From the NCBI RefSeq assembly GCF_001042485.2, contig NZ_LBMN02000016.1, positions 1 through 64,000 of the forward strand: DNA of 64,000 bases, in the 5' to 3' direction. Source of the stretch: Bacillus paralicheniformis. GTDB lineage: Bacteria; Bacillota; Bacilli; Bacillales; Bacillaceae. The position numbers were made by a program, and so were the translations under genes. Shown here in pieces: positions 19,403-28,848 of this stretch. The notes below the pieces were generated by a model that did not search any database, was not told where the DNA came from, and worked only from the letters and a program-made list of their open reading frames with translations. The stretch's first letter is position 1; each line of letters opens with the position of its first letter.

Positions 19403-20427
19403 CAATCGGACTGCAAAAGCTTGAGCAAAAACAGCTCAAGCAGGAGCTGCTTGTCTTTTTTGCCTGTCTTCATTTCATAATCCATAACGGCGAGATGCTC
19501 GATGATGCTTTTCAGCTCTTCTTCAGAAAACAGCCTCGCCTGGTCGATCGCGAGCTTCACCCTGAACGGGTGAACTTTGAGGTTTGAGGCGATTTGCTTT
19601 TGCCCGTACCCCTGCTGCGAAAAGTATTTCGTCTGCATCAAAAGCCTGAACTGGTTTGCGATCAGCGCCATCATTTTGATCGGTTCTTCATTTTGCTTTA
19701 ACAGATCATAGAAAATCTGCAGCGCTTCTGTACGCTTCCGGTTCACAACCTTGTTGATCAATTCAAAAATGTTCTGCTCGAGACCTCTGGCAACGAGCTT
19801 TTTGACGTCTTCAAGCGTGATCGAATCCCGATCACCAATATATGTACTAAGCTTTTTCACCTCTTGGGCAATGGCCGACAGGCTGGCATTACACAGGATG
19901 ACAAGCTCCTCCGCCGCTTCTCGTTCTATGAGCTTCCCCTCTGATTTTGCAAGCCCTGCGATAAAATCAGCCGTTTCCCGGCCGTTCAGTTCTTTTGCTT
20001 CAACCATATGGGCGTGTTTTTTCAAGAGCTTGGTCAGCTTTTTCCTCTCATCAAGCTTTTCATAAGGAGCGAGCAGCACAAAAACAGAATAAGGCGCCGG
20101 CTGCACAATATAATCCTCCAGGCTCCCGAGGTTATGCTCCGTTTTATCTTTCTTTTTTTCAGCTGTTAAAAAAGACGGGTTTTTCGCAACAACAAGACGC
20201 TTCTCCCCCATAAACGGAAAAGTTTCAGCATCTTCAACAGCAAGGTCCAATGCCTCTTCTTCCAGATCAAATACGGAAAGGTTGAAATCCTTTGTCTCTT
20301 CATCAACAACGGCTTGTCTGATCCTTTGAACCGTCTCCTGCAGAAGATACGTCTCTTTCCCGTATAAACAATAAACAGGATGAATATCGCCTTTTTTTAA
20401 GCTTTTCCAAATATCAAATACCGTCAT
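19402..20427 (-). CDS. holA: DNA polymerase III subunit delta
   Basis: 341-residue clamp-loader delta subunit, which opens the beta sliding clamp. The N-terminal AAA+-like domain begins VFDIWKSLKKGDIHPVYCLYG; the C-terminal collar domain carries NQFRLLMQTKYFSQQGYGQ and ASNLKVHPFRVKLA. Known as yqeN in B. subtilis. The start at MTVFDIWK (20425-20427) leaves proper spacing to the GAGGGG site; two upstream in-frame starts crowd it. Confidence 0.95.
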   Translation of the reverse strand: MTVFDIWKSLKKGDIHPVYCLYGKETYLLQETVQRIRQAVVDEETKDFNLSVFDLEEEALDLAVEDAETFPFMGEKRLVVAKNPSFLTAEKKKDKTEHNLGSLEDYIVQPAPYSVFVLLAPYEKLDERKKLTKLLKKHAHMVEAKELNGRETADFIAGLAKSEGKLIEREAAEELVILCNASLSAIAQEVKKLSTYIGDRDSITLEDVKKLVARGLEQNIFELINKVVNRKRTEALQIFYDLLKQNEEPIKMMALIANQFRLLMQTKYFSQQGYGQKQIASNLKVHPFRVKLAIDQARLFSEEELKSIIEHLAVMDYEMKTGKKDKQLLLELFLLKLLQSD

Positions 20428-20656
20428 CTGCATTTTCCCCTCTTTCATCCTTCCTTTCTATCCTAAAGCGTGTTTTGCAATTAGTAAAGAGAGAAGCGGA
20501 GTCACCCGCTCTCTCATTTATAATAAACGCCTTCCATAAACCCCCGGGTCAGTTTATAGAAGACGATGTTCATAAATTTTAGAAAACGGTTGCATGAAGC
20601 TCCTAGATTTTTGCAAAGAATTGAATTATACTGGATATCAATAGGAGGGGTAAATT

Positions 20657-20788
20657 GTGAATGAATTTGAAAAAGACGTGCAAAGCAAACGTAACGATCT
20701 TGTAGATTCAGGTGTCGGTTTTATCGTGTCTTTTGGCTTTTTCGCTACAATGTTTATTATCGCTACTGTTATACATCTGGCCGCTTAA
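20657..20788 (+). CDS. yqzM: Small membrane protein YqzM
   Basis: 43-residue protein starting with GTG behind AGGAGGGG: a polar N-terminus (MNEFEKDVQSKRNDLVDSG) and one membrane segment (VGFIVSFGFFATMFIIATVIHL). It matches YqzM in sequence and position, between holA and comEC. Function unknown. It is transcribed against both neighbours and stops 25 bp before the convergent comEC stop; a plus-strand T-run hairpin inside the comEC 3' end can terminate it. Confidence 0.88.
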   Translation: MNEFEKDVQSKRNDLVDSGVGFIVSFGFFATMFIIATVIHLAA

Positions 20789-20812
20789 TCAAGCCAAGTC
20801 ATGGACACCGCT

Positions 20813-23200
20813 TTACTCTCCGTCAGGCAAGCGGCTTTTTGACGGCTGCTGTTTTTCAGCAGTCTTTTTTTCTTGCGGGGAATGTACTTTATCATATGGG
20901 GGATGAAGCAAAAACGTTCCGTTTCCGCCTCGAAATAGGTACTGAATCGAACCGTGCCGATCCGTTCTGAATACCTTCACATGGTGGCGGTTTAAGATAT
21001 CCAGCACTTCCCCGTGGGGATGGCCGTAGCGGTTGTGCTCTCCCGCCGAAATGATGGCTGCTTTCGGCTCAATTTGCTTAATCAGATCTTCCCCCGTAGA
21101 ACCTTTGCTTCCATGGTGACCGACTTTCAGAATATCCGCTTTAAGATTCGGATACACTTTCATGATCTCATTTTCACCTTCTTTCTCCAAATCGCCCGTT
21201 AACAGCCATGAAAATTCGCCCGCTTTCATCCACAATACGAGGGAACCGTTGTTTTTGCTGTTTTTGTCCGCCTCTTTCGGTGAAAGAACATAAAATTCAA
21301 GATTGCCAATATGAAGGATGTCACCTCTTTTGGCTACATGCACCTTGACGCCTTCTTTCAAGGCAAGGCGAAGCAGCTTTTCATCAGACGGTTCGGCTGC
21401 GAAGCCTTTCGGCACGATCAATTGCTTGACTTTATGTTTTTGGATCAGCACTTGAGCTTCACCAATATGATCCTGATCAGCATGAGTCAAAATTAAAGCA
21501 TCGAGCTTCTTGACTCCTTTGGATGCCAGAAATGGCATTAATACGCTCTCTCCCAGGGAAAAATCCTTTTTCCGCTTTCTCCACTGCTCTTTCCGGAAGG
21601 ATACGGTTCCTCCCGTATCAATGAAGACGGTGCCATTCTGACCGGGAGCGCTGACATACATGCTGTCACCTTGGCCGATATCAAGCATTGTGACCTCTCC
21701 TTCTCCTGCAAACTGAGGAAGATATAAGTGAATAGCAAACACAGCGGCAAGGAAGCCGGACGAAATCATAACCGCACGAAACGACATCTCTTTTTCAAGA
21801 AACAGCAAAAACAGAAAAATAGCTGCGAAGTAGAAAAACAACAAAATATCCGGCGGTTTAACCGCAGAAAAAACGAAAACATCTGCGGCAGACACCGCTT
21901 TAACAGCCTGATGGCTCCACACAAGCAGACGGTCCAGCACACAGGCTGCCGCCTCCCCCAGGGGACGAAAACATATGAAAGCCAACAGGCTTCCGAAAGA
22001 CAGCGGCATGATGATAAAAATATAGAGAGGTATGAAAAGCAGATTCATTACTGTGCTGAGAAATGAAAACTCTTGAAAATGAATAAGCAGAATAGGAAGG
22101 GAAGCGAGCTGAGCCAAAAATGACCCCAATAGCAGCTGAGAGATTCGGCTTTTCGGCTTGTTCAATATTTCTTTTGAAAGAATGAAAACGAAGGATACGG
22201 CAAAAGAAAGCTGAAATCCGGCTTGAAATAGCAGATAAGGATGATACAGCAGCAGTCCGAGGCAGGCGAGGCTGATCACATCGGCGCTTTTGAAGTTCTT
22301 TTTAGACAGTGATGCCAGCAGATAGATTTCAGACATGAGAACCGCCCTCACTACCGACGGGGCGCCTCCGGTCAAAACTGCCGCAACGGGCAGCCCGAAA
22401 ACGAGCAGCCATTTGGCGCATTCTCTTGTCAAACCGAAGCGAATAAATACGTGGAACAGAGCGGCCGACAACAGACCGACATGAAGCCCGGAAATCGCTA
22501 AAAGGTGAATGATCCCAAGGCGCTGATAGCCGTCCAGTACATCTTGTTCAATGAGAAACCGGTCACCGAAAGTAAGCGCTCTTACAATACCGGCAGCCGG
22601 GTTCGCCATATTTTCTTCTGTAAAATCAAGGCCCGCTTTTCGGATGTTCAATAGAAATGGCATAAGGCCGCCGCCCGGCTTGCAGTTTTCAATGGACTGA
22701 ACCGCAAATATCCAGTGAATCCCTTTTTGATACAAGGATTCTTTTTGATCAAAAGTTCCAGAAACCGTCTCTTTTTTCGGCGCTCTTAATTCACCTTGCA
22801 TGACACAGATGCTTCCCGGCTGAAGAGCGGAGAGCGCCCGTTTTTCTTGCGGAGACCGGATCGTATAGCCCGCTTTCAAAGCTTCCCCCTTATCTGTTTC
22901 GGCTGTGAATGAAAGCCGGTCTCCGTCCATTATGGGGATATCCCGAACAGAAGCGAGCGTGTGAAATTTGCCTTCATGATAAATCGTTGTATTGAAATGG
23001 TCGATCATGTAAAAAGAAGTGAAATATAAAATACAAATCGCTGCACATATGATGAAAAGGAGCATTTGTTTGTTGAAGAAACAGAGGATAAAGAACAGAA
23101 AAAAACCGACGGCGAGGAAGAGATAAAGAGAAGAGTGAGCGGAGGCGATTCCGGCTGCCGCTGAAATCGCTCCGCACGGGAAGATGCGATGTCTGTCCAT
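20813..23200 (-). CDS. comEC: Competence DNA channel ComEC
   Basis: 795-residue polytopic membrane protein that carries single-stranded transforming DNA across the membrane. An N-terminal membrane bundle is followed by an OB-like soluble loop, the competence domain (LAISGLHVGLLSAALFHVF), more membrane segments, and a C-terminal metallo-beta-lactamase-like domain with LDIGQGDSMYV and the metal site LTHADQDHIGE, proposed to degrade the non-entering strand. Start taken at the ATG 23198-23200, 4 bp after the comEB stop, with no clear ribosome binding site, so translation is probably coupled to comEB. Confidence 0.95.
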   Translation of the reverse strand: MDRHRIFPCGAISAAAGIASAHSSLYLFLAVGFFLFFILCFFNKQMLLFIICAAICILYFTSFYMIDHFNTTIYHEGKFHTLASVRDIPIMDGDRLSFTAETDKGEALKAGYTIRSPQEKRALSALQPGSICVMQGELRAPKKETVSGTFDQKESLYQKGIHWIFAVQSIENCKPGGGLMPFLLNIRKAGLDFTEENMANPAAGIVRALTFGDRFLIEQDVLDGYQRLGIIHLLAISGLHVGLLSAALFHVFIRFGLTRECAKWLLVFGLPVAAVLTGGAPSVVRAVLMSEIYLLASLSKKNFKSADVISLACLGLLLYHPYLLFQAGFQLSFAVSFVFILSKEILNKPKSRISQLLLGSFLAQLASLPILLIHFQEFSFLSTVMNLLFIPLYIFIIMPLSFGSLLAFICFRPLGEAAACVLDRLLVWSHQAVKAVSAADVFVFSAVKPPDILLFFYFAAIFLFLLFLEKEMSFRAVMISSGFLAAVFAIHLYLPQFAGEGEVTMLDIGQGDSMYVSAPGQNGTVFIDTGGTVSFRKEQWRKRKKDFSLGESVLMPFLASKGVKKLDALILTHADQDHIGEAQVLIQKHKVKQLIVPKGFAAEPSDEKLLRLALKEGVKVHVAKRGDILHIGNLEFYVLSPKEADKNSKNNGSLVLWMKAGEFSWLLTGDLEKEGENEIMKVYPNLKADILKVGHHGSKGSTGEDLIKQIEPKAAIISAGEHNRYGHPHGEVLDILNRHHVKVFRTDRHGSIQYLFRGGNGTFLLHPPYDKVHSPQEKKTAEKQQPSKSRLPDGE
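20843..20871 (+). terminator. yqzM terminator inside the comEC 3' end
   Basis: CTGCTG (20846-20851), five-T loop, CAGCAG (20857-20862), then a T-rich tract. It lies within the last codons of convergent comEC. Confidence 0.6.
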
Positions 23201-23204
23201 TGAA

Positions 23205-23774
23205 TTACACGTAGCTTGTAAACAGTTTGTTGGCCTCTGCGTGTATTTTCCTGATTTCCTCTTCCTCAAGGCCTTTATCAGCCAGCTGTTTGATCAGATC
23301 GGCCACAAACGATAACTTTTCCTGGTTTTTTAAGTCGATAATCATCTCATCGAGCTCTACCTGTTCCACTTTAACAGAAGCCTGATCGAAAAGTTCAACC
23401 GCGTAAGGATGGTTTTTGTAATCCTTCGCATAGTATATCGTTTTAATACCTGCCTGAATGATCGATTTACAGCATTGAATGCACGGAAAATGCGTGACAT
23501 ATATTTCAGCGCCTTCGGTCGGAACGCCGAATTTTGCACACTGAAGAATCGCGTTCATCTCGGCGTGAATCGTTCTGATGCAATGCCCGTCCACCATATA
23601 GCAGCCTTCATCCGCACAGTGAACACCTCCGGCGATCGATCCGTTGTAGCCCCCTGCGATAATTCGTTTATCCCTGACAATCGTCGCCCCTACAGCAAGC
23701 CTTGTACACGTGCTGCGAAGCGCCAGCAAATGGCTTTGCGCCATAAAATATTGATCCCAAGAAATCCGTTCCAC
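23205..23774 (-). CDS. comEB: ComEB, dCMP deaminase-like protein
   Basis: 189-residue zinc deaminase of the dCMP deaminase family, with H70-A-E72 (TIHAEMNAI) and P97-C98-x2-C101 (PCIQCC) forming the catalytic zinc site. Although in the comE operon, ComEB is not strictly needed for transformation in B. subtilis; late work links it to polar localisation of ComGA. Start is a GTG 7 nt after GGAGGG; the longer frame adds 20 residues without support. Confidence 0.95.
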   Translation of the reverse strand: MERISWDQYFMAQSHLLALRSTCTRLAVGATIVRDKRIIAGGYNGSIAGGVHCADEGCYMVDGHCIRTIHAEMNAILQCAKFGVPTEGAEIYVTHFPCIQCCKSIIQAGIKTIYYAKDYKNHPYAVELFDQASVKVEQVELDEMIIDLKNQEKLSFVADLIKQLADKGLEEEEIRKIHAEANKLFTSYV

Positions 23775-23842
23775 TTGTTTTCCCTCCAAAAATACGATGT
23801 CGACTTCCCTAAGTTTACATATGTTTATCCGCAAACGTCAAT

Positions 23843-24472
23843 TTACTTTACCGTGATTGAAGATTTTATTCTTTCAAAAGACTTCTCTCCAATTCCCGAA
23901 ACGTTTGTTATGTCTTCAATCGTCTGAAACATTCCGTTCTCCTCACGGTATTCGATTACCGCTTCCGCTTTTGAAGGACCGATCCCGGGAATCGTCTGAA
24001 GCTCCTCAGAGGAAGCCGTATTGATATTGACGATATCACCTGAGCTGCCGTCTGCTCTTGAGTCCGCTTCCGAAAGAGAGCCAGCGGCCTCTTCCCCTTC
24101 AAATGGAATGTAAAGAACCATACCGTCCCGCAAAACGGCCGCCAGATTAATTTGCTTTTGGTCCGCTTTTTTCTCGGTGCCGCCTGCTTTTTTCAATGCA
24201 TCGTGCACCCTGTCTCCCTCCTTCATTTGATAGACGCCCGGATTTTTCACAGCGCCTTTCAAATCGATGATAACCTCCTCTTCCCCCGCGTTTTTTTTCA
24301 GCTTCACTTCCTCTTTCTTGTCAAAAGTCTGTGCAGAAGCCTCTTCAGGAATGGAAATGTCGGATGAAGTTTCGCGCTTTCCGCTTAACAGCATGAAGGC
24401 CGCGCTGATGATCAAGACGAGTGCCACTCCTCCCGCCGCATGCCATTTATATTGTTTTAGCCAATCTGTCAA
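23843..24472 (-). CDS. comEA: Competence DNA receptor ComEA
   Basis: 209-residue membrane-anchored double-stranded DNA receptor. One N-terminal membrane segment (about 12-31) leads to a SLBB-like oligomerisation domain (VIIDLKGAVKNPGVYQM), a Ser/Gly-rich linker and a C-terminal helix-hairpin-helix DNA-binding domain (VNINTASSEELQTIPGIGPSKAEAV). A TTG at 24470-24472 fits the AGGTGA site; a GTG three codons earlier lies within that site. First gene of comEA-comEB-comEC, divergent from comER. I could not make out a convincing ComK box. Confidence 0.94.
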   Translation of the reverse strand: MTDWLKQYKWHAAGGVALVLIISAAFMLLSGKRETSSDISIPEEASAQTFDKKEEVKLKKNAGEEEVIIDLKGAVKNPGVYQMKEGDRVHDALKKAGGTEKKADQKQINLAAVLRDGMVLYIPFEGEEAAGSLSEADSRADGSSGDIVNINTASSEELQTIPGIGPSKAEAVIEYREENGMFQTIEDITNVSGIGEKSFERIKSSITVK

Positions 24473-24554
24473 ACTGCTCACCTGCTTTCATACATATTTT
24501 GACTGAAGCCTTCATATCGTTTAAAAGATACAGGTTCAAAGGAGGGGAGAACGA

Positions 24555-25376
24555 TTGAATATCGGCTTTATCGGGACAGGAAATATGGGGACCATTTTAA
24601 TTGAGGCGTTGATTGAATCCAGAGCGGTCATTCCCTCATCTTTAACAATTACTAACCGAACGATCGACAAAGCGTTAAACATAAAAAAACGATTCCCAGA
24701 CATTCAGGTTGCAGAACGGCCGGAAGAAGTGATCACGGAAAGTGATGCCGTGTTTATCTGTGTAAAGCCGCTGGATATTTATCCTTTGCTAAAGCGGCTC
24801 TCACCCGTCTTCACCCGCGATCAGATTGTGGTCACCATTACGAGTCCGGTGCAGGTCGAACAGCTGGAAGCCATCGTCTCCTGCCAGGCGGCAAGAGTGA
24901 TCCCGAGCATTACGAACAGAGCGTTGTCTGGCGTGTCATTATTGACTTTCGGAGAAAGCTGCACAGCTGGGGCAAAAGAAAAATTGACGGCTTTAGTGAG
25001 CAAGATCTCAATCCCTCTTGAAATCGAAAGCGGGATTACGAGGGTCGCCTCAGACATTGTCAGCTGCGGCCCCGCCTTTGTCAGTTATTTGGTTCAGGAG
25101 TTTATTCAGGCCGCTGTCGAAGAAACCTCCGTATCAAAAGAAGACGCGATTTTAATGACGACAGAAATGCTGGTAGGTTTGGGAAGGCTGCTCGAAACAG
25201 GGCATTACACATTGCCCGCCCTGCAGGAAAAGGTGTGCGTTAAAGGCGGTGTAACCGGTGAGGGAATTAAGGCGCTGGAAAGCGGCGTTCAGGATATGTT
25301 CCGCCAGATGTTCCGAAACACCCATTTGAAGTATGAAGAAGATATCGCTCTAGTCAAGAAGCAATTTTCCGTTTGA
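24555..25376 (+). CDS. comER: Late competence protein ComER
   Basis: 273-residue protein of the pyrroline-5-carboxylate reductase family (MNIGFIGTGNMGTILIEALI, a Rossmann NAD(P)-binding loop). ComER is dispensable for competence in B. subtilis and a link to biofilm/sporulation control has been reported in Bacillus; whether it has reductase activity is unclear. It starts with TTG behind AAAGGAGGGGAGAACGA. Divergent from comEA exactly as in B. subtilis. Confidence 0.94.
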   Translation: MNIGFIGTGNMGTILIEALIESRAVIPSSLTITNRTIDKALNIKKRFPDIQVAERPEEVITESDAVFICVKPLDIYPLLKRLSPVFTRDQIVVTITSPVQVEQLEAIVSCQAARVIPSITNRALSGVSLLTFGESCTAGAKEKLTALVSKISIPLEIESGITRVASDIVSCGPAFVSYLVQEFIQAAVEETSVSKEDAILMTTEMLVGLGRLLETGHYTLPALQEKVCVKGGVTGEGIKALESGVQDMFRQMFRNTHLKYEEDIALVKKQFSV

Positions 25377-25428
25377 TTCATTGTTTCACGAATGCGCTGA
25401 GATCTCAACAAAGGAAAAATGCATTATG

Positions 25429-25467
25429 AAAAACCATCGTTACGATTAAACGATGGTTTTTGTTTTT
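25429..25467. terminator. Bidirectional terminator comER / yqeM
   Basis: Stem AAAACCATCG / CGATGGTTTT with an 11-nt loop and T-runs both ways. It overlaps the last codons of yqeM. Confidence 0.88.
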
Positions 25468-26201
25468 TTCGCTGTATAAAAATGACGTTCCGACTCTGCG
25501 CCAGGCTCCAATTTTGAAAAATCGGCAGTCACGCACTGCACCTCAAATCCGGCTTGCCGCAATAAGCTGATATACTTTTCCGTCTGGAAAGTCCGCTGTT
25601 CATGCGATTCATCAAACCTTTCGTATACGCCTCCGCTTTCTACGAAGAAGGTCAAATCGTGAACAGCTGAATGAGGCTCATCCCCCGCATAGCTTTGCCA
25701 AATGACGCTGACTTCTTCATCCTGATCGGCATACGTACTTCCCGGAAAAACGACATCCATTTTGTAAATGGAATGAACATCAAACAGAAGAAGCCCGCCT
25801 TCTTTTAATAGAGAAAAAACGTTTTTAAAAGTATTGAAAACGTCTTTTTCGCTCTTTAGATAATTCAGCGAGTCACAGCAGATCACAACCGCGTCAAACT
25901 CTTGCCCATGCCCGGCAAGTTCGCGCATATCCTGCTGAAAGAACTGAATATCGAGCTGCCGGACGGCTGCTTTGTACTGAGCCTGGGCAAGCATATCTTC
26001 GCTGATATCGATTCCTGTGACATCGTAGCCTTTTTCAGCCAAGCGGACCGATATTTCACCCGTTCCGCACGCCAGATCAAGTATCCGTATACGTTCTTTC
26101 TGCTGTGCACCGATCGTTTTTTCAATCCAGCTGACCCACTCATCGTAAGGAGCGTGAGACATCAGCTTGTCATAAATACCAGAAAATCCTTTATAGATCA
26201 T
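25446..26201 (-). CDS. yqeM: SAM-dependent methyltransferase YqeM
   Basis: 251-residue class I methyltransferase. Motif I is ILDLACGTGEISVRLAEKG, followed by VTGIDISEDMLAQA and the post-I region FDAVVICCDSLNYL. The substrate is not known. Last gene of the yqeG-to-yqeM operon; its ATG overlaps the rsfS stop by 4 bp, so the two are translationally coupled. Confidence 0.92.
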   Translation of the reverse strand: MIYKGFSGIYDKLMSHAPYDEWVSWIEKTIGAQQKERIRILDLACGTGEISVRLAEKGYDVTGIDISEDMLAQAQYKAAVRQLDIQFFQQDMRELAGHGQEFDAVVICCDSLNYLKSEKDVFNTFKNVFSLLKEGGLLLFDVHSIYKMDVVFPGSTYADQDEEVSVIWQSYAGDEPHSAVHDLTFFVESGGVYERFDESHEQRTFQTEKYISLLRQAGFEVQCVTADFSKLEPGAESERHFYTAKKTKTIV

Positions 26202-26554
26202 TCATTAACTCCGAACGAAAGGTCTTCAGTCGGCGCGTCTCCCCACAGCTTTTCAAGGTTGTAATAGCCTCGTTCCTCTTTGTGGAAAACGTGGACAACG
26301 ACATCGCCCAAATCGATCAAAACCCATCTGGCTTCGTCAAAGCCCTCCATTTTCTTCACGTCGATTCCATTTTCTTCAGCTTGATCCTTAATTTCCCGGG
26401 CAATGGCCTGAACCTGTTTGTCAGAATTCCCGTGGCAAATCAGAAAATAATCAGCCACGAGGGAAATCCCCTGCATATTCAAGGCGATAATATCTTCCGC
26501 CCGTTTATCATCGCAGGCCTCTGCGGCAATTTTTAAAATTGAAGCTTGATCCAT
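26198..26554 (-). CDS. rsfS: Ribosomal silencing factor RsfS
   Basis: 118-residue protein that binds ribosomal protein L14 and blocks subunit joining in starvation. Family hallmarks AEDIIALNMQGISLVADYFLICHGNSDKQVQAIA and WVLIDLGDVVVHVFHKEERGYYNLEKLW are split by a short helix. Also named yqeL. Stands between yqeK (13-bp gap) and yqeM. Confidence 0.95.
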   Translation of the reverse strand: MDQASILKIAAEACDDKRAEDIIALNMQGISLVADYFLICHGNSDKQVQAIAREIKDQAEENGIDVKKMEGFDEARWVLIDLGDVVVHVFHKEERGYYNLEKLWGDAPTEDLSFGVNE

Positions 26555-26567
26555 TCAGTAATTCCTC

Positions 26568-27131
26568 CTAATGTCTATCGTTTACTAAAGCATTATATGT
26601 GGCGACCGTTTCCGGATAAACGGCCTGATTTTTTGAAATTAAAAAGGTAATCGTATTTTTCAATGCCTGGATAAGGGCCAAATCCAAATCTTCTTCAGCT
26701 AGAGTCCGAACCTCTTCAACCCCTGGAAAACGGCGGCCCGGCTCGATATAATCCGCTACATAAATCACTTTCTCAAGAAGAGTCATATTCGGCTTTCCAG
26801 ATGTATGGAATCGAATGGCTGACAGGATGTCTTCATCCGTAATTCCAACCTCTGTTTTGACAAGCGTTGCTCCTGCCGGCGCATGCCATAGTTCATGATG
26901 AAAATCGAGCACTTCAAGCGGCCCGCCTCCGTCGAGGATGATTTGTTTCATTTCCTCTTTCGGGCGAAATTTGGCATAGTCATGAAATATCGCGGCGATT
27001 TCGGCTTTTTTCACATCTGCGCCAAACCGTTCGGCAAGTTTTACAGCCGTCTCCATTACGCCGACCGTATGGATGTAGCGCTGTTCTGTCAGCTGTTCTT
27101 GCACGCAGGCTAAGGCTTCCTCACGTTTCAT
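26568..27131 (-). CDS. yqeK: HD-domain Ap4A hydrolase YqeK
   Basis: 187-residue HD-superfamily phosphohydrolase. The metal-binding HD is in [11 protein letters not shown], with further His ligands in [10 protein letters not shown] and IRFHTSG. YqeK proteins of Gram-positive bacteria hydrolyse diadenosine tetraphosphate symmetrically to two ADP. The start codon lies within the last codons of nadD (11-bp overlap). Confidence 0.93.
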   Translation of the reverse strand: MKREEALACVQEQLTEQRYIHTVGVMETAVKLAERFGADVKKAEIAAIFHDYAKFRPKEEMKQIILDGGGPLEVLDFHHELWHAPAGATLVKTEVGITDEDILSAIRFHTSGKPNMTLLEKVIYVADYIEPGRRFPGVEEVRTLAEEDLDLALIQALKNTITFLISKNQAVYPETVATYNALVNDRH

Positions 27132-27690
27132 ATAGATGATTCTCCTTCACATAGACCTTCACTTCGTCAGGGATTAAATAATCTGTCGGCTGCTGATTTT
27201 TAATGCGGTCCCTAAGTAAAGATGATGACACTTCAAAAATAGGCACATCGACAAAAACGAGCGGATACGGCGTCTCAATTTGAAAGCCGGGCCGCTTCAC
27301 TCCGACAAATTGAATCATGTTGACAAGCTTGTCAATGTTTGACCATTTCGGCAGGTATTCTACCATATCCGCGCCGATAATAAAGTAAAACTCATCGTTT
27401 GGATATCGGTCTTTCAGCAGGCGAACGGTATCAAATGTATAAGAAGGGCCTTCCCTTTCAAGTTCGATCGTCTCCAATTTAAATTTCTCTTTCCCCGATA
27501 TAGCGAGCTTCAGCATTTCCGCCCTGTGCATACTTAACGAAAACGAGTTTTTTTGTTTATGCGGCGGAATTTGGTTGGGCATGAACCAAATTTCATCAAG
27601 ATCCAGTTTATACAGGACTTCATTTGCCATTAATAAATGCCCGTTGTGCGGAGGATCAAATGTCCCTCCAAAAATCCCGATTTTCCTCAT
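27121..27690 (-). CDS. nadD: Nicotinate-mononucleotide adenylyltransferase
   Basis: 189-residue nucleotidyltransferase that adenylates nicotinate mononucleotide in NAD synthesis. The phosphate-binding [15 protein letters not shown] (with the HNGH motif) and the C-terminal [10 protein letters not shown] (ISSTxIR-like) are present. ATG at 27688-27690 is used because the longer frame begins with a GTG inside the AAAGGTGG site. Confidence 0.96.
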   Translation of the reverse strand: MRKIGIFGGTFDPPHNGHLLMANEVLYKLDLDEIWFMPNQIPPHKQKNSFSLSMHRAEMLKLAISGKEKFKLETIELEREGPSYTFDTVRLLKDRYPNDEFYFIIGADMVEYLPKWSNIDKLVNMIQFVGVKRPGFQIETPYPLVFVDVPIFEVSSSLLRDRIKNQQPTDYLIPDEVKVYVKENHLYET

Positions 27691-27708
27691 GATTACCACC
27701 TTTAAGCG

Positions 27709-27999
27709 TTAAGGAAGCTCAATTTTTTTATTTTCTTTCGACTCCTTATACAGCACGATAATGTTTCCGATCGTCTGCACCAGTTCGGCGCGTGCTCCGC
27801 CCGCCAGCGCTTCGGCTACTTCCTCTTTAGGCTGCTCGCAGTTTTGCAGCACGCTCACCTTGATCAATTCCCTGGCTTCAAGCGCTTCACTGATTTGTTT
27901 GACCATGTTTTCGTTGACTCCGCCTTTACCGACTTGAAAAATCGGTGACAGATGATGCGCTTCCCGGCGCAAATATCGTTTTTGTTTTCCTGTTAGCAT
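27709..27999 (-). CDS. yqeI: CRM-domain RNA-binding protein YhbY/YqeI
   Basis: 96-residue stand-alone CRM domain (LTGKQKRYLRREAHHLSPIFQVGKGGVNENMV, with the GKGG-like loop), an RNA-binding fold found associated with pre-50S particles. Its start overlaps the aroE stop by 7 bp. Confidence 0.94.
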   Translation of the reverse strand: MLTGKQKRYLRREAHHLSPIFQVGKGGVNENMVKQISEALEARELIKVSVLQNCEQPKEEVAEALAGGARAELVQTIGNIIVLYKESKENKKIELP

Positions 28000-28829
28000 G
28001 ATTTTCCTCCTAGTTGCTGCAACACAATTGATTTCATTTTTTCCATATTCGGCTCATGTCCGGTCCACAGCTCAAAAGCAAGGGCTGCCTGGCCGATGAA
28101 CATGCCGACTCCGTCCAATGTTTTCAAGCCTTTTGCTTCAGCCTCCTGCAGCAGGGCCGTTTTCAGCGGATTGTAGATAATATCGCATACAAGGCACGTT
28201 TCTTTCGCATTCGCCAATGAAAGCGGGGCAGCTTCGATGTTCGGGTGCATCCCGACCGACGTCGTTTGAATCACGATATCATATGCTGACAAGTCTGCTT
28301 CTGCTTCCTGCAACGACAAAGCACGTGCCTCTCCTTCAAAACGCTTAGTGAATGCTAGTGCCTTTTCAGGTGTACGATTCGCCACGTCCAGCTGCTTCGG
28401 CATCTCAGCTGCCAGAGTGGTAAATATCGCCCTCGCCGCACCGCCTGCCCCAATCAACAGTATCGAGAGCTCAGAAAGCGGACGATCAAGGGATGGCTTC
28501 AGCGATTTAAGAAATCCTGCTCCATCTGTATTATATCCGACCAGCCCTTCTTTTTCTCTTCTGACAGTGTTGACCGCCCCGAGAGCTTCGGCGCTTTCAT
28601 CAATGCGGTCGAGATGCTTCATGATCGATACTTTATGGGGGACCGTCACATTAAACCCTTGAATGCCAAGGGCCCGCATACCTTTCACAGCATCTTCAAG
28701 ATCTTCGTTTTCCACGCGAAAAGCGTGATAATGTCCTTCTAAAGAAAGATCCTCCAAAGCCGCATTATGGATGTCCGGAGACATGGAATGAGCCACCGGA
28801 TTGCCAATCAGTCCGTACATCGGTTTCAT
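27993..28829 (-). CDS. aroE: Shikimate dehydrogenase
   Basis: 278-residue NADP-dependent enzyme that reduces 3-dehydroshikimate to shikimate in aromatic amino acid synthesis. Substrate site NPVAHSMSPDIHNAAL and FNVTVPHK (catalytic Lys), nucleotide loop LIGAGGAARAI. Called aroD in B. subtilis. Embedded in the ribosome-biogenesis operon between yqeH and yqeI. Confidence 0.97.
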   Translation of the reverse strand: MKPMYGLIGNPVAHSMSPDIHNAALEDLSLEGHYHAFRVENEDLEDAVKGMRALGIQGFNVTVPHKVSIMKHLDRIDESAEALGAVNTVRREKEGLVGYNTDGAGFLKSLKPSLDRPLSELSILLIGAGGAARAIFTTLAAEMPKQLDVANRTPEKALAFTKRFEGEARALSLQEAEADLSAYDIVIQTTSVGMHPNIEAAPLSLANAKETCLVCDIIYNPLKTALLQEAEAKGLKTLDGVGMFIGQAALAFELWTGHEPNMEKMKSIVLQQLGGKSC

Positions 28830-28848
28830 AACTCTCTCCCCTTAGCAC